From: Lachnospiraceae bacterium
GTDB lineage: Bacteria > Bacillota_A > Clostridia > Lachnospirales > Lachnospiraceae
DNA: 55,854 nucleotides
Assembly (NCBI GenBank): GCA_024691045.1
Contig: JAILOC010000092.1
Location: 1-55,854 of the forward strand
Reading direction: 5' to 3'
Part shown: positions 1-8,917 of the stretch, one piece after another
Layout: each line of letters begins with the position of its first letter
Position numbering within the stretch: position 1 is the stretch's first letter
Translations under genes and position numbers: made by a program
The notes under the pieces: model-generated
The model's database searches: none
What the model was told of the DNA's origin: nothing
The model's input: the letters and a program-made list of their open reading frames with translations, nothing else

Positions 1-512
1 GCCGCCCAGATCACAAATGCGTAACCCACTCCGATAAGTGCGGTGATAAGCTGTGTCACGGAGTAAGTGAGCTGGAGCTTGGGAAGCATGGGCTGCATTG
101 CTTCGGGAAGAGTTACGGTTGCGAGAACTCCGTATGAAATGGTGAGTGCCATGAACGCACCCTTCGCTACGCTTCCGACGATACCGCCTGCGATGAACTT
201 GATAATGTCCTTCTTCTTTCTTACGAAGAGCCAGAAGACCACAACGAGTACGATATTACCCGCCATAACAAGGGGCATGATCGCAGGTACAACCTTCATG
301 ATGGGAGCCCCCGTGATAAGGAATGCGGTTACCGGTGTAAGGATCGCGATGATAACCGACCAGAACAGTCCGCAATAAACCACGGCGAGGATAAGGCATG
401 CGTTGATGATGGGGCCCGTGATGTAAACACTGAAGTTCTTGAAGAACTGGCTTACGATGCAGATTGCAAGAAGCGCTGCTGCTGTGGTGATCTTTTTGGT
501 TTTGTCATTCAT
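1..512 (-). CDS. ECF transporter S component (partial, 3' end outside window)
   Basis: Integral membrane substrate-binding (S) subunit of an energy-coupling-factor vitamin transporter, truncated by the window edge; 170 residues are visible. The translation opens MNDKTKKITTAAALLAIC and shows about five hydrophobic helices, with a short basic loop (FVRKKKD) between helices, as in S components of roughly 170-200 residues. Family knowledge: S components pair with a shared EcfA/A'/T module, which is not in this window. The ATG at 510-512 is preceded by a purine-rich AAGAAAGAAGG ribosome site. It lies 17 bp downstream of the MATE gene, so it could be read from the same transcript. The substrate cannot be told from the sequence. 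It is distinct from the second S component at 43.5-44.1 kb. Confidence 0.75.
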   Translation of the reverse strand, partial: MNDKTKKITTAAALLAICIVSQFFKNFSVYITGPIINACLILAVVYCGLFWSVIIAILTPVTAFLITGAPIMKVVPAIMPLVMAGNIVLVVVFWLFVRKKKDIIKFIAGGIVGSVAKGAFMALTISYGVLATVTLPEAMQPMLPKLQLTYSVTQLITALIGVGYAFVIWA

Positions 513-529
513 TTATTCTACCTTCTTTC

Positions 530-1927
530 TTAAGAGCCCGTTTTTGGTATCGGCTCTACAACTTGCTTATAAACAACTCTGAAGAAAAATATCGAAAGTG
601 TGCAGGATACGCCTTCCGCAATCAGGAAGGAAAACCATACCGAGCCGACATTATTCGTAAAGTAAGCAAGTGCCCACGCTACGGGGATAAGAACGACAAG
701 CTGTCTGCACACCGATATTATAAGTGAATAGATGCTCTTGGAAAACGCCTGGAAGACGGTTCCGAGAGATATTGCAACCGCTGCGAATGGGAAGTGAAGT
801 GCGATGATCCTCATTGCGGGGATACCGATCGCCTTGACCTGCTCCTTGGCATTGAAAAGGTCAAGGAGTTTTCCGGGGATTGCTTCAAAGATGATCGTTC
901 CGGCAGTCATGATGCATACCGCTAGGGCGACACCGAAGCGGAGAGCTTCATCGATACGCTCCCTTTTTTTCGCTCCGAAATTATATGCCAGCACAGGGAT
1001 GATACCGTTGTTCATTCCGAATACCGGCATGAAGAAGAAACTCTGGAGCCTGAAGTATACGCCGTATACTGCGACAGCGGTTGATGAGAATGCATCCAGG
1101 ATCTTGTTCATGAAGTCGCTCATGATCGATCCGATGCTCATCATGAGGATCGAAGGAAGGCCGACCGCATAAATCCTCAGTATCGCGGAAACGTCGGGGG
1201 ATATTATCTTCTTAATGCTGATATGTATCTCTTTATTTTTCGTAAGATTGAAGAAAAGAGCAAGGCATGCTGCTATGCACTGGCCGATGACTGTCGCATA
1301 TGCGGCGCCTGCCGTGCCGAGTGCGGGACATCCGAAATATCCGAAGATCATAACAGGGTCAAGGATTATATTGATGACCGCACCCGTTGTCTGGGTGATC
1401 ATAGAGTAGAATGTAAGGCCGGTAGACTGAAGCAGTCTTTCGAGGATCATCTGCATGAAGAGACCGAAGGACATCATGGTAACTATCTTAAGGTAGGGCA
1501 CTCCGAATGCAATGACCGCAGCATCGCTGCTCCGGTTTGCGAAGAAAGGCTCGACTGTAAAGAGTCCGATAAGAAGGAACACGATGAAGCTGAAGAAACC
1601 AAGAAGGATTCCCTGGTTTGCCGCAGCATCTGATTTATCGAATCTCTTTTCACCGAGAGAAGTCGAGAGCATCGCATTGATACCGACACCCGTTCCGGAG
1701 CCGACTGCGATCATAAGGCTCTGTATCGGAAATGCGAGTGTAAGTGCCGCCATTGCAAGAGAATCGGCATCCAGTCTTGATACGAATACCGAGTCAACAA
1801 TATTGTAAAGCGCCTGCACGATCATAGAGATCATCATAGGAAGTGACATAGTGATGATCAGCTTCTTAACGGGCATAATGCCCATCTTATTTTCTTTTAT
1901 CTTGTTTTCGAGAATCTGTTCAGACAT
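530..1927 (-). CDS. MATE family multidrug/Na+ antiporter
   Basis: A 465-residue polytopic membrane protein of the MATE (MOP superfamily) type, which exports organic cations or drugs in exchange for Na+ or H+. Visible traits are about 12 hydrophobic helices, the N-terminal pattern PVKKLIITMSLPMMISMIVQ followed by ALYNIVDSVFVSR, and a second, homologous half starting near residue 240 (ILRIYAVGLPSILMMSIGSI). Length fits the family (440-470). The start codon overlaps the stop of the upstream GGDEF gene by 8 bases (ATGTCTGA), and no good separate ribosome site is present, so translation is probably coupled to the cyclase gene. The substrate is unknown. Confidence 0.9.
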   Translation of the reverse strand: MSEQILENKIKENKMGIMPVKKLIITMSLPMMISMIVQALYNIVDSVFVSRLDADSLAMAALTLAFPIQSLMIAVGSGTGVGINAMLSTSLGEKRFDKSDAAANQGILLGFFSFIVFLLIGLFTVEPFFANRSSDAAVIAFGVPYLKIVTMMSFGLFMQMILERLLQSTGLTFYSMITQTTGAVINIILDPVMIFGYFGCPALGTAGAAYATVIGQCIAACLALFFNLTKNKEIHISIKKIISPDVSAILRIYAVGLPSILMMSIGSIMSDFMNKILDAFSSTAVAVYGVYFRLQSFFFMPVFGMNNGIIPVLAYNFGAKKRERIDEALRFGVALAVCIMTAGTIIFEAIPGKLLDLFNAKEQVKAIGIPAMRIIALHFPFAAVAISLGTVFQAFSKSIYSLIISVCRQLVVLIPVAWALAYFTNNVGSVWFSFLIAEGVSCTLSIFFFRVVYKQVVEPIPKTGS

Positions 1928-3095
1928 TTGATGATACCGTGGAGGTCACCCTGGGCTTAGTCGATACGACCTGATTTCTGCCGTGCTCTTTACCAAAGTA
2001 TAGATTTTCATCAGCCTGGTTAACGAGCGCTTCAAGTGAATACCCGGGTGCATATGTTGAAACGCCGAGTGTCATGGTGAACGTTATCCTGTGCTCACCG
2101 TACTCGACTACATTATTTTCGATCCTTGCCCTGATACGTTCGGCAACTGTCACGGCTACATTTCTGTTTCCTTTCACAAGAAGAAGGAATTCCTCACCGC
2201 CCCAGCGGCAGACGACATCACCGTCTCTGACGCAGGCCTTAAGGATATCGGCAACAGCCACAAGTGCAACGTCACCGCAGTCGTGACCGTATGTATCGTT
2301 GATCCTCTTGAAGAAATCGATGTCTCCCATTACGAGACTGAAGAGAGCTCCGGTCTTCTTTGCTCCCTCTAGGGCCAGATCCAGATTTGTCTCCATAGTA
2401 CGTCTGTTATAAAGACCGGTAAGAGGATCGAGGCTTGCTTCCTCATCGAGAGTAGTATTTCTTTTCGCAAGGATATCTATGGAATTCTTATATCCGAGGA
2501 CGAAGAAGTGCGACATACATATGATCAGCATTGATGCAAAGAATACATTGAAGGTAAACGCAACCTTAAGCGGCGCAGTTTCGAGCGTGACCATGGGAGT
2601 TACAAACTGATCCGTTATATAGGTTGCAAGAAGAACCGCCAGAGTGACGAACGACCATATCATCGGAGTGAAGACATGCTCACCCTTCTTTTTGTCGGTA
2701 CCTCCGACGAACATTGAAATGTAATAGTAAACCGGAATGATCGATATGACGTAGGTATAGAAACCTGACTCCCATCCGATTATGAACATGGTCACTACCA
2801 TCTGGAAGACAATTTCAATGAAGGTAAGGAGGTAACCTCTGAAGATCTTTCCCTCGCGTACCGTTGTATAACAATATGAATAATATGCTATGACGATTAT
2901 GTTGTAGAGCGCAAGCTGCCAGACACCCATGATATGATACATGAACATCATGAACACATGGATGATTATGATGGCGATCGAAAGAATCTCGAGGATCTCC
3001 TGCGGATTAACTCCTCCGGCCCCGGTCACCACCCGTATAAAAGCGTTTTCACGTTTTATCTCTTCACGCTTTGTCTCTTCAGGCCCTACAGCCAT
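1920..3095 (-). CDS. Membrane-bound GGDEF diguanylate cyclase
   Basis: Probable diguanylate cyclase making c-di-GMP from two GTP. After a short charged N-terminus, about six hydrophobic helices (roughly residues 35-195) form an uncharacterised membrane sensor, followed by a GGDEF domain (roughly 215-375). The domain carries DPLTGLYNRR, the metal-site GDIDFFKRIND and an intact GGEEF signature (CRWGGEEFLLL), so catalysis is expected. No RxxD inhibitory site is obvious just upstream of the signature. The ATG at 3093-3095 was chosen over one 13 codons upstream because GGAGG sits six bases before it. The gene overlaps the MATE transporter start. A plausible promoter lies at 3145-3174. The sensed signal is unknown. 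Confidence 0.9.
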   Translation of the reverse strand: MAVGPEETKREEIKRENAFIRVVTGAGGVNPQEILEILSIAIIIIHVFMMFMYHIMGVWQLALYNIIVIAYYSYCYTTVREGKIFRGYLLTFIEIVFQMVVTMFIIGWESGFYTYVISIIPVYYYISMFVGGTDKKKGEHVFTPMIWSFVTLAVLLATYITDQFVTPMVTLETAPLKVAFTFNVFFASMLIICMSHFFVLGYKNSIDILAKRNTTLDEEASLDPLTGLYNRRTMETNLDLALEGAKKTGALFSLVMGDIDFFKRINDTYGHDCGDVALVAVADILKACVRDGDVVCRWGGEEFLLLVKGNRNVAVTVAERIRARIENNVVEYGEHRITFTMTLGVSTYAPGYSLEALVNQADENLYFGKEHGRNQVVSTKPRVTSTVSSNV

Positions 3096-3144
3096 CTGAA
3101 GCCTCCATCGGCATGCCTGTCTGCCGGCACACATTCATCAAGAT

Positions 3145-3174
3145 ATTCTACCATATCACGGCTGTCTTCAACAA
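3145..3174 (-). promoter_or_regulatory. Probable sigma-A promoter for the GGDEF-MATE pair
   Basis: On the minus strand TTGTTG (3169-3174) is separated by 18 bases from TAGAAT (3145-3150), which is preceded by TGG as in extended -10 promoters. It sits about 50 bases before the cyclase start, in the 139-bp gap after aroA. The same gap holds a short GCGGC/GCCGC hairpin with no U tract. Confidence 0.45.
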
Positions 3175-3234
3175 GTAAGTAAAGCAGGCGAAGATGCAGT
3201 GTTTGGTGCATTCGGCGGCATTGCCGCAGCATGT

Positions 3235-5082
3235 CTATTGACAGTTTGTCAATCGCTTTATTTCATCCAGATAAACGAAATAATCGGGGAATGTCTTCGA
3301 ACAGCACGCAGGGTCAAGGATACTTATCCCCTTTTGCTTAAGTCCGAGAAGCGAAAATGACATCGCCACCCTGTGATCTCCGAACGAGTCGATATCGGCA
3401 GGCTTAAGTTCACCTGGACAGATCGTGATATCGTCTCCGTTTTCCGAGACTTTGATCCCTGCAGCGGTCAGGTTTTTTACTATCGCATTTATACGGTCGC
3501 ATTCCTGATGTCTTATATGAGATATTCCGGTAATTGTAGTGGATGCCTTTCTGCCTGTCACGGATGCGGCAAGTGTCAGCGCCTGGTCGGACAAGGCTCC
3601 CATATCAACGGAAACAGGTTCCGAAGACTTCAATGTTTCCGCCAGGATCTCAGGGAAACGTATGTCACCCTGCATGGAATCCGGGCCAAGGCCTTTAACA
3701 ACAATACTTCTGTCCAGAATATGCGACATCGCATAGAAGTAAGCGGCTGCGGAAGCATCGGGCTCTATCTGATAATCCGTCGCCTTGTAAACGCCGTTGT
3801 CAACGTGATACGAGATCCTGCCGCAGTTATCCGCATCCGGGCCATTCATATCAGATACCCCGGAGCACGTGATCATATCGGTACTTATTCCGAAGGATCT
3901 CATTATATTTCTGGTGATCTCGACATATCTGAGGCCGTGTCTTCCGGCCAGATTTACGGTAAGCCCCGACTTTGACATGGGCGCGGCAATCAGAAGTGCG
4001 CTCAGAAACTGTGAGCTCTTTTCGATATCAACGGATACTTCGCTTTTTGCAAATCCGTGAGGTTTTAACGTAAAAGGAAAGAATCCTTCCTCGCCCCCAT
4101 ATATGACTTCACAGCCGAGCTCCTTAAGTGAATCAAGGAGCGGAGCCATGGGACGTTTCTTCATCTGATCGGACGAATCAAGTCTGTACTCTCCGCCTTC
4201 TGTCAGTCCCAGTACCGCAGTCAGGAATCTTGCCGCCGTTCCGGCGCTTCCCACATTAAGACATGCATCGGTATTGGGAATCTTGCCTCCGCATCCCTTT
4301 ACCCGTACTGTGGACATTTTTTTATCAGCTTCGAATTCTATTCCGAGCGCGTCCATGCAGTTCAAAAAGCTTTCGGTATCATCGGAAAAAAGAACACCCC
4401 TGAGAAGTGATTCCCCATCCGAAAGCATAGCGATAAGAAGTGCCCTGTTGGTTATACTCTTGGAACCCGGAACGGTCACTTCGACCGTGCCGTTTTCATC
4501 CATTCTTATCTTGCCCGTTTCAGCCTTGATCACAGGATTTCTGTCACCTCTGTATACAGGCGCATCCTTGATAAAAAAAGTACTGTCGACTGATTCTCCG
4601 TCCGTGCAGGTCTCACCCTTGACTTCATATGCAATACGGTATCCTGCTTTTTCGTGAAGCTTCATGCTGGCTGCATTCTTTGTCATGACCTTGGCTTCGA
4701 GATGAAGAAGACCGAGCATGTCAAAACCAACCTCGTCACCGAGCAGCTTTACAGCTTCTGTTGCAAGCCCCTTTCCGGCAGGTGCGTCCATGGAAAAGAA
4801 AACACCGGTCTCACCGGTAAGAGTTGACGGATCGATATGCTGGAGATATACGCATCCGACGGGAGTATCCGTTTCCTTCAGGATGACGATATACTGCCAT
4901 ACTTCGCCTTTCTCCACCTTGTCCGAAAGCCATTTTAAATGCTCTTCTTCGGATATGGGCTTGCGGTAATAGAAATTCCTGACAGTTCTGTCGGAATTTC
5001 TCCACTTGAGCACCATATCAGTATCATCCGCGGTGATGGGGCGTAAGATTATTCTGTTTCCGTTTATTATTCTATCGTTCAT
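3235..5082 (-). CDS. aroA: GNAT acetyltransferase - EPSP synthase (AroA) fusion
   Basis: A 615-residue two-domain protein. Residues about 1-170 are a GNAT N-acetyltransferase of the RimJ/PseH-like type (IILRPITADDTDMVLKWRN; acetyl-CoA loop PAGKGLATEAVKLL; NAASMKLHEKAGY). Residues about 190-615 are 3-phosphoshikimate 1-carboxyvinyltransferase, the sixth step of the shikimate pathway. Its signatures are intact: PGSKSITNRALLIAML, GSAGTAARF, RPMAPLLDSL, the catalytic aspartate in LSDQALTLA, RHQECDR, GDHRVAMSFSLLG and CSKTFPDYF. The AroA part alone has the usual length (about 425), so the GNAT part is an extra domain in the same frame with no stop between. The acetyl acceptor is unknown. The ribosome site (GAGAAATTA) is weak. 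It lies 59 bp after clpX and may be co-transcribed with it. Confidence 0.92.
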   Translation of the reverse strand: MNDRIINGNRIILRPITADDTDMVLKWRNSDRTVRNFYYRKPISEEEHLKWLSDKVEKGEVWQYIVILKETDTPVGCVYLQHIDPSTLTGETGVFFSMDAPAGKGLATEAVKLLGDEVGFDMLGLLHLEAKVMTKNAASMKLHEKAGYRIAYEVKGETCTDGESVDSTFFIKDAPVYRGDRNPVIKAETGKIRMDENGTVEVTVPGSKSITNRALLIAMLSDGESLLRGVLFSDDTESFLNCMDALGIEFEADKKMSTVRVKGCGGKIPNTDACLNVGSAGTAARFLTAVLGLTEGGEYRLDSSDQMKKRPMAPLLDSLKELGCEVIYGGEEGFFPFTLKPHGFAKSEVSVDIEKSSQFLSALLIAAPMSKSGLTVNLAGRHGLRYVEITRNIMRSFGISTDMITCSGVSDMNGPDADNCGRISYHVDNGVYKATDYQIEPDASAAAYFYAMSHILDRSIVVKGLGPDSMQGDIRFPEILAETLKSSEPVSVDMGALSDQALTLAASVTGRKASTTITGISHIRHQECDRINAIVKNLTAAGIKVSENGDDITICPGELKPADIDSFGDHRVAMSFSLLGLKQKGISILDPACCSKTFPDYFVYLDEIKRLTNCQ

Positions 5083-5091
5083 TAATTTCTC

Positions 5092-5175
5092 AAAACAGGC
5101 GAAGGCTTACGCTGTTTAGCCGTTCTCCTGTCTAAAGCTTTTCACTGTGAAACAGCGGAACCGTCCCCCTGTTTT
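5092..5175 (-). repeat. GGGGACGGTTCC-type palindromic repeat at the clpX 3' end
   Basis: The minus strand carries AAAACAGGGGGACGGTTCC (5157-5175), the core shared with copies at 16.4 and 18.9 kb. The opposite arm at 5092-5099 (AAAACAGG on plus) could pair with it imperfectly. The core lies inside the coding end of clpX, which terminates at 5142, so the repeat is translated. Confidence 0.7.
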
Positions 5176-6821
5176 TCCCCGTAAAAGTCACTCCAGGTGC
5201 CTTCGCTCTTACTTTCGATCGAAGGAGTTCCGCGCATTCCGATAACAGGCGAACCCTTCCCTTTAAGGTAATCTGCGGTAATAGTAACCGTTCCGATATT
5301 ATCGTCCTTGGGAATCTCATACATGATATCGAGCATGTAGTCTTCTATGATGCTTCTGAGTCCCCTGGCTCCGGTCTTGAGTTCCATTGCCTTGTCCGCG
5401 ATCACTTCAAGCGCATCATCCGCGAATTCAAGCTTTACCTCGTCGAGCTCAAGGAGCTTCTGATACTGCTTAAGTATCGCATTCTTGGGCTCGGTCATGA
5501 TCCTGATGAGCATATCCCTGGTAAGGGACTGAAGCGTTGTGACAATGGGAAGACGTCCGATGAACTCAGGGATCATTCCGTATTTCCTGATATCCTCAGT
5601 GGTTACCTTAGAAAGAATATCGGGATCATTCTCATAAGAATCCTTGAGCGTTCCGCCGAATCCGATGGAATTACTCTTGGACAGTCTCTGCTTGATGATA
5701 TCGTCAAGTCCCGGGAATGCGCCTCCACAGATAAAAAGGATATTTCTGGTATTGACCGTTGCAAGAGGAACCATCGCTCCCTTGCTGGAGGCTCCGACGG
5801 GAACCTCGACCTCAGCTCCCTCAAGGAGCTTGAGCATTCCCTGCTGCACGCTCTCACCGGATACATCGCGGTGGTTGGAGTTTTCCTTTTTTGCGATCTT
5901 ATCTATCTCATCGATAAAGACGATTCCGTTCTCTGCTTTTTCGACATCGTTATCCGCAGCTGCAAGAAGCTTGGAGATAACACTTTCGATATCGTCACCG
6001 ATGTAGCCGGCTTCGGTAAGAGATGTGGCATCGGCTATGGCGAGTGGCACATCGAGAAGCTTGGCGAGTGTGCGTACCATATAAGTCTTGCCGCATCCGG
6101 TAGGACCAATGAGAAGGATGTTGGACTTTTCGATCTCTATGGAGTCCATCGAATCCGTCGCAACTCTCTTGTAGTGGTTGTATACCGCAACGGACATGAC
6201 CTTCTTAGCGTGCTCCTGCCCAACGACATATTTATCAAGACTATCCTTGATCTTGTGAGGAGCGGGAAGATTCTTAATATCTATCAGAGGCTTAGCATTC
6301 GGATCCTTTTTCTTGAGCTTCTGCTTATTGGGAATCCCTCCGAAGCCCTGAAGATTTGCAAGATTGACAAAGCCGAATCCGGGAAAAGGAGACCCGTTTC
6401 CCTTTGCGGCATCACTGCCGGAATCTCCGGGATCAGATTTAGCGGGATCTCCCATGAGCTTACGGAGCTCTTCTTCCGTCATCACATGGGTTCCGTTCAG
6501 CATGCCCTGATAGTCGAACTGGGATACGGTATCCATGGTCTTCTGCATGCAGTCGCTGCAGATGCAGATCCCGCCGGGCATCCTGAACATCTTGCCTGCC
6601 TTGCTCTCCGGTCTGCGGCATACGAAGCAGACATCCTCATAAGTATCGGATGAGCCCTTGCCGGCATCTCCGGTCTTCGAAGCATCTCCATGGCCTTCGG
6701 TAAGATCGGTGCCTTCATCCTTCGGTGTGTCGCTGCCGGTATCTTTCGTTTCTTCACTGAAAGAACCCCCGGGATTTTCCGAGGGTTCGTTATCTTCTGT
6801 AAAAAATATTTCGTCGTTCAT
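5142..6821 (-). CDS. clpX: ATP-dependent Clp protease ATP-binding subunit ClpX
   Basis: A hexameric AAA+ unfoldase that feeds substrates to ClpP; 559 residues against the usual 410-430. The C4 zinc-binding domain has Cys65, Cys68, Cys88 and Cys91. The AAA+ core has Walker A GPTGCGKT (239-246), pore loop GYIGDD (272-277), Walker B VFIDEIDK (301-308) and the ClpP-docking IGF motif (386-388), followed by the usual sensor-2 domain. Two features are odd: an acidic, Gly/Ser/Thr-rich extension of about 62 residues before the zinc domain plus a long Gly/Pro-rich linker after it, and a C-terminal tail (GEKQGDGSAVSQ) encoded by the dispersed GGGGACGGTTCC repeat. The ATG at 6821 has AAAGGA upstream and lies just downstream of a -10 box; an earlier in-frame ATG overlaps that promoter. 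Confidence 0.96.
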   Translation of the reverse strand: MNDEIFFTEDNEPSENPGGSFSEETKDTGSDTPKDEGTDLTEGHGDASKTGDAGKGSSDTYEDVCFVCRRPESKAGKMFRMPGGICICSDCMQKTMDTVSQFDYQGMLNGTHVMTEEELRKLMGDPAKSDPGDSGSDAAKGNGSPFPGFGFVNLANLQGFGGIPNKQKLKKKDPNAKPLIDIKNLPAPHKIKDSLDKYVVGQEHAKKVMSVAVYNHYKRVATDSMDSIEIEKSNILLIGPTGCGKTYMVRTLAKLLDVPLAIADATSLTEAGYIGDDIESVISKLLAAADNDVEKAENGIVFIDEIDKIAKKENSNHRDVSGESVQQGMLKLLEGAEVEVPVGASSKGAMVPLATVNTRNILFICGGAFPGLDDIIKQRLSKSNSIGFGGTLKDSYENDPDILSKVTTEDIRKYGMIPEFIGRLPIVTTLQSLTRDMLIRIMTEPKNAILKQYQKLLELDEVKLEFADDALEVIADKAMELKTGARGLRSIIEDYMLDIMYEIPKDDNIGTVTITADYLKGKGSPVIGMRGTPSIESKSEGTWSDFYGEKQGDGSAVSQ

Positions 6822-6854
6822 AGGGTAGTCCTTTCCTGAAACAATACATAGTTC

Positions 6855-6860
6855 ATTATA
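6855..6860 (-). promoter_or_regulatory. -10 box of the clpX promoter
   Basis: A perfect TATAAT on the minus strand (6855-6860) in the 78-bp gap between the metal ATPase stop and clpX gives a leader of about 27 bases ahead of ATG 6821. The matching -35 region (TAGTTT with 17-base spacing) is weak. No CIRCE or CtsR-like operator was seen. Confidence 0.5.
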
Positions 6861-6899
6861 AAGCAAGAAAGGCCCGAAAACTATGAATTTTGTATTATT

Positions 6900-8819
6900 T
6901 TACGCTTTTTTAGGGATTTTCAGGCATCTTATAGCGTTAAGTACGGCAATGATCATAACACCGACATCCGCGAATATCGCCATCCACATATTTGCGATGC
7001 CAAAAGCACCGAAAAGCAGGCATAAAACCTTGATCCCAATCGCAAAAATGATGTTCTCACGCACGATCCTGAGGCACTTTTTCGAGATCTTGATCGCAAG
7101 CGCGATCCTTGCAGGATCGTCATCCATGAGGACTATATCTGCACTTTCTATCGCAGCATCCGATCCGAGCGCACCCATTGCGATACCGATATCGGCTCTT
7201 GAAAGGACGGGGGCATCGTTTATTCCGTCACCGACGAAAGCAAGTTTTTCTTTTCCTTTTTTATCGGCAATAAGCTTTTCGACTTCATCAACCTTATCAC
7301 CGGGAAGGAGTCCTGCCCTGTACTCGGTAAGCCCAAGTTCATCGGCGATTTTTTCGGCACTTTCCTTGCGGTCGCCCGTGAGCATCACAAGCCTTCTGAT
7401 ACCGGATGCTTTAAGCGCTTCAATCGCCTTTTTCGATGTGGGCTTGAGCGAGTCGGAGATCAGTATCATACCGGCATATTTTCTGTCACATGCGACGTGA
7501 ATGACCGTTCCGGAGAAACGGGTCCCGGATACAGGGGTAAATCCGATGCTTTCCATGAGAGCGGAATTACCGGCATGGATCTCGTTTGAAACAGTCCTGA
7601 CCCTGACACCTTTTCCGGGGATGTTTTCATCCGAGATGACCTCCTCAATGCCGGTAAGACCATTTTCTTCCGCGAACTTCTTTATCGAAAGAGCGATGGG
7701 ATGATCGGAATACTTTTCCGCAAGGGATGCACAGATCACAAGGTCATCTGCGGTAAACCCTTCAGCAGGAATCACCTTTGTCACTTCGAATGTTCCCTTG
7801 GTAAGTGTTCCCGTCTTATCGAATGCAATGATACCTGTCTCGGAAAGAGCTTCGAGATAGTTGGAGCCTTTTACCAGGATGCCATTTGATGAGGCGGCAC
7901 CGATGCCTCCGAAAAAGCTTAAGGGAATCGATATTACAAGAGCACAGGGGCAGCTTATTACAAGGAAGGTCAGTGCTCTTATGACCCAGGTTCCCCACAT
8001 GGGATCACTCGAAATAAGGAGATGAACTATAGGGGGAACAAGTGCAAGGGCAAGTGCAAGATAACATACTACCGGAGTGTAATATCTTGCAAATTTCGAG
8101 ATGAAGTTCTCAGACTTGCTCTTTTTCATCGAAGAATTTTCTACCATGTCAAGTATCTTGGAAACGGTGGATTCTCCGAATTCTTTTGTGGTTTCTATCT
8201 TAAGAAGTCCTGTGATGTTGACGCATCCGCTGATAACTTCATCACCGATGGTTTTATCCACAGGCATGCTCTCACCGGTAAGTGCGGAGGTATCAAGCAA
8301 AGCCGAGCCTTCCCTGATGATACCGTCGATCGGAATCTTCTCACCGGCCTTTACAACAATGACGGTGCCGACAGTCACATCTTCGGGATCAGCCTTTTCA
8401 AGCTCTCCGTTTTCATTTTCGATGTTCGCATAATCAGGACGGATGTCCATAAGATCGGTAATGTTCTTCCTGCTCTTTCCGACAGCAACGGACTGAAACA
8501 GTTCACCGATCTGATAGAAGAGCATGACTGCAACGCCTTCGAGAAATCCGCCTTCTTCTCCGTCCGTCACAAGTCCGAGGATTATCGCTCCGACCGTCGC
8601 AACCGCCATAAGGAAGCATTCATCGAAGACCTGTCCGTGCGTGATGCCGTGGAAGGCTTTCCTGAGGATATCTCCTCCGATCACGATATAGGGGATCAGG
8701 TAAAGTACAAACTGAAGGCAGACCGGCACATCCGCAAAATACAGAAGAGCCTGCAATGCGATAAGCAGTACAATGCTGATGATTATTCTTTTTAATACTT
8801 TTTTCTGTTTCTTATTCAT
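6900..8819 (-). CDS. Heavy-metal P1B-type ATPase (Zn/Cd/Co efflux type)
   Basis: A 639-residue membrane pump that exports soft metal ions at the cost of ATP. The family marks are TGES (181-184) in the actuator domain, the transmembrane metal site SCPCALVISIPL (CPC at 290-292), the phosphorylation site DKTGT (334-338) and the hinge GDGINDAPVLSRADIG. The CPC context followed by SIPLSFFGGIG resembles the Zn2+/Cd2+ (ZntA/CadA) group rather than copper pumps; this is inference. The usual N-terminal HMA domain is missing: the protein starts directly with basic residues and the first helices. A separate 72-residue HMA protein is encoded immediately upstream. The start has no convincing ribosome site, so the exact N-terminus is uncertain. 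Confidence 0.93.
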   Translation of the reverse strand: MNKKQKKVLKRIIISIVLLIALQALLYFADVPVCLQFVLYLIPYIVIGGDILRKAFHGITHGQVFDECFLMAVATVGAIILGLVTDGEEGGFLEGVAVMLFYQIGELFQSVAVGKSRKNITDLMDIRPDYANIENENGELEKADPEDVTVGTVIVVKAGEKIPIDGIIREGSALLDTSALTGESMPVDKTIGDEVISGCVNITGLLKIETTKEFGESTVSKILDMVENSSMKKSKSENFISKFARYYTPVVCYLALALALVPPIVHLLISSDPMWGTWVIRALTFLVISCPCALVISIPLSFFGGIGAASSNGILVKGSNYLEALSETGIIAFDKTGTLTKGTFEVTKVIPAEGFTADDLVICASLAEKYSDHPIALSIKKFAEENGLTGIEEVISDENIPGKGVRVRTVSNEIHAGNSALMESIGFTPVSGTRFSGTVIHVACDRKYAGMILISDSLKPTSKKAIEALKASGIRRLVMLTGDRKESAEKIADELGLTEYRAGLLPGDKVDEVEKLIADKKGKEKLAFVGDGINDAPVLSRADIGIAMGALGSDAAIESADIVLMDDDPARIALAIKISKKCLRIVRENIIFAIGIKVLCLLFGAFGIANMWMAIFADVGVMIIAVLNAIRCLKIPKKA

Positions 8820-8883
8820 AAGATAATTGCGAACGAGGGAAAAGCTCCTGCGTATACAAAAGTTAATTACTTATCAGTCCATG

Positions 8884-8912
8884 AAACACGGGGACAGCTT
8901 TCGCCGTTTTTC
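8884..8912 (+). repeat. Degenerate relative of the GGGGACGG repeat
   Basis: The sequence AAACACGGGGACAGCTTTC resembles the AAACAGGGGGACGGTTCC core but differs at several positions and lies in the opposite orientation to the clpX and pgm copies. It sits just after the HMA gene. Membership in the family is uncertain. Confidence 0.3.
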
Positions 8913-8917
8913 CTGAG

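Noticed and set aside
5871..6653. A 260-codon open frame on the plus strand opposite clpX
   Set aside because: It lies wholly inside clpX on the other strand, has no ribosome site and its product looks like a reverse translation of a coding gene.
8022..8795. A 257-codon open frame on the plus strand opposite the metal ATPase
   Set aside because: It is entirely within the ATPase gene, without domain features or ribosome site.
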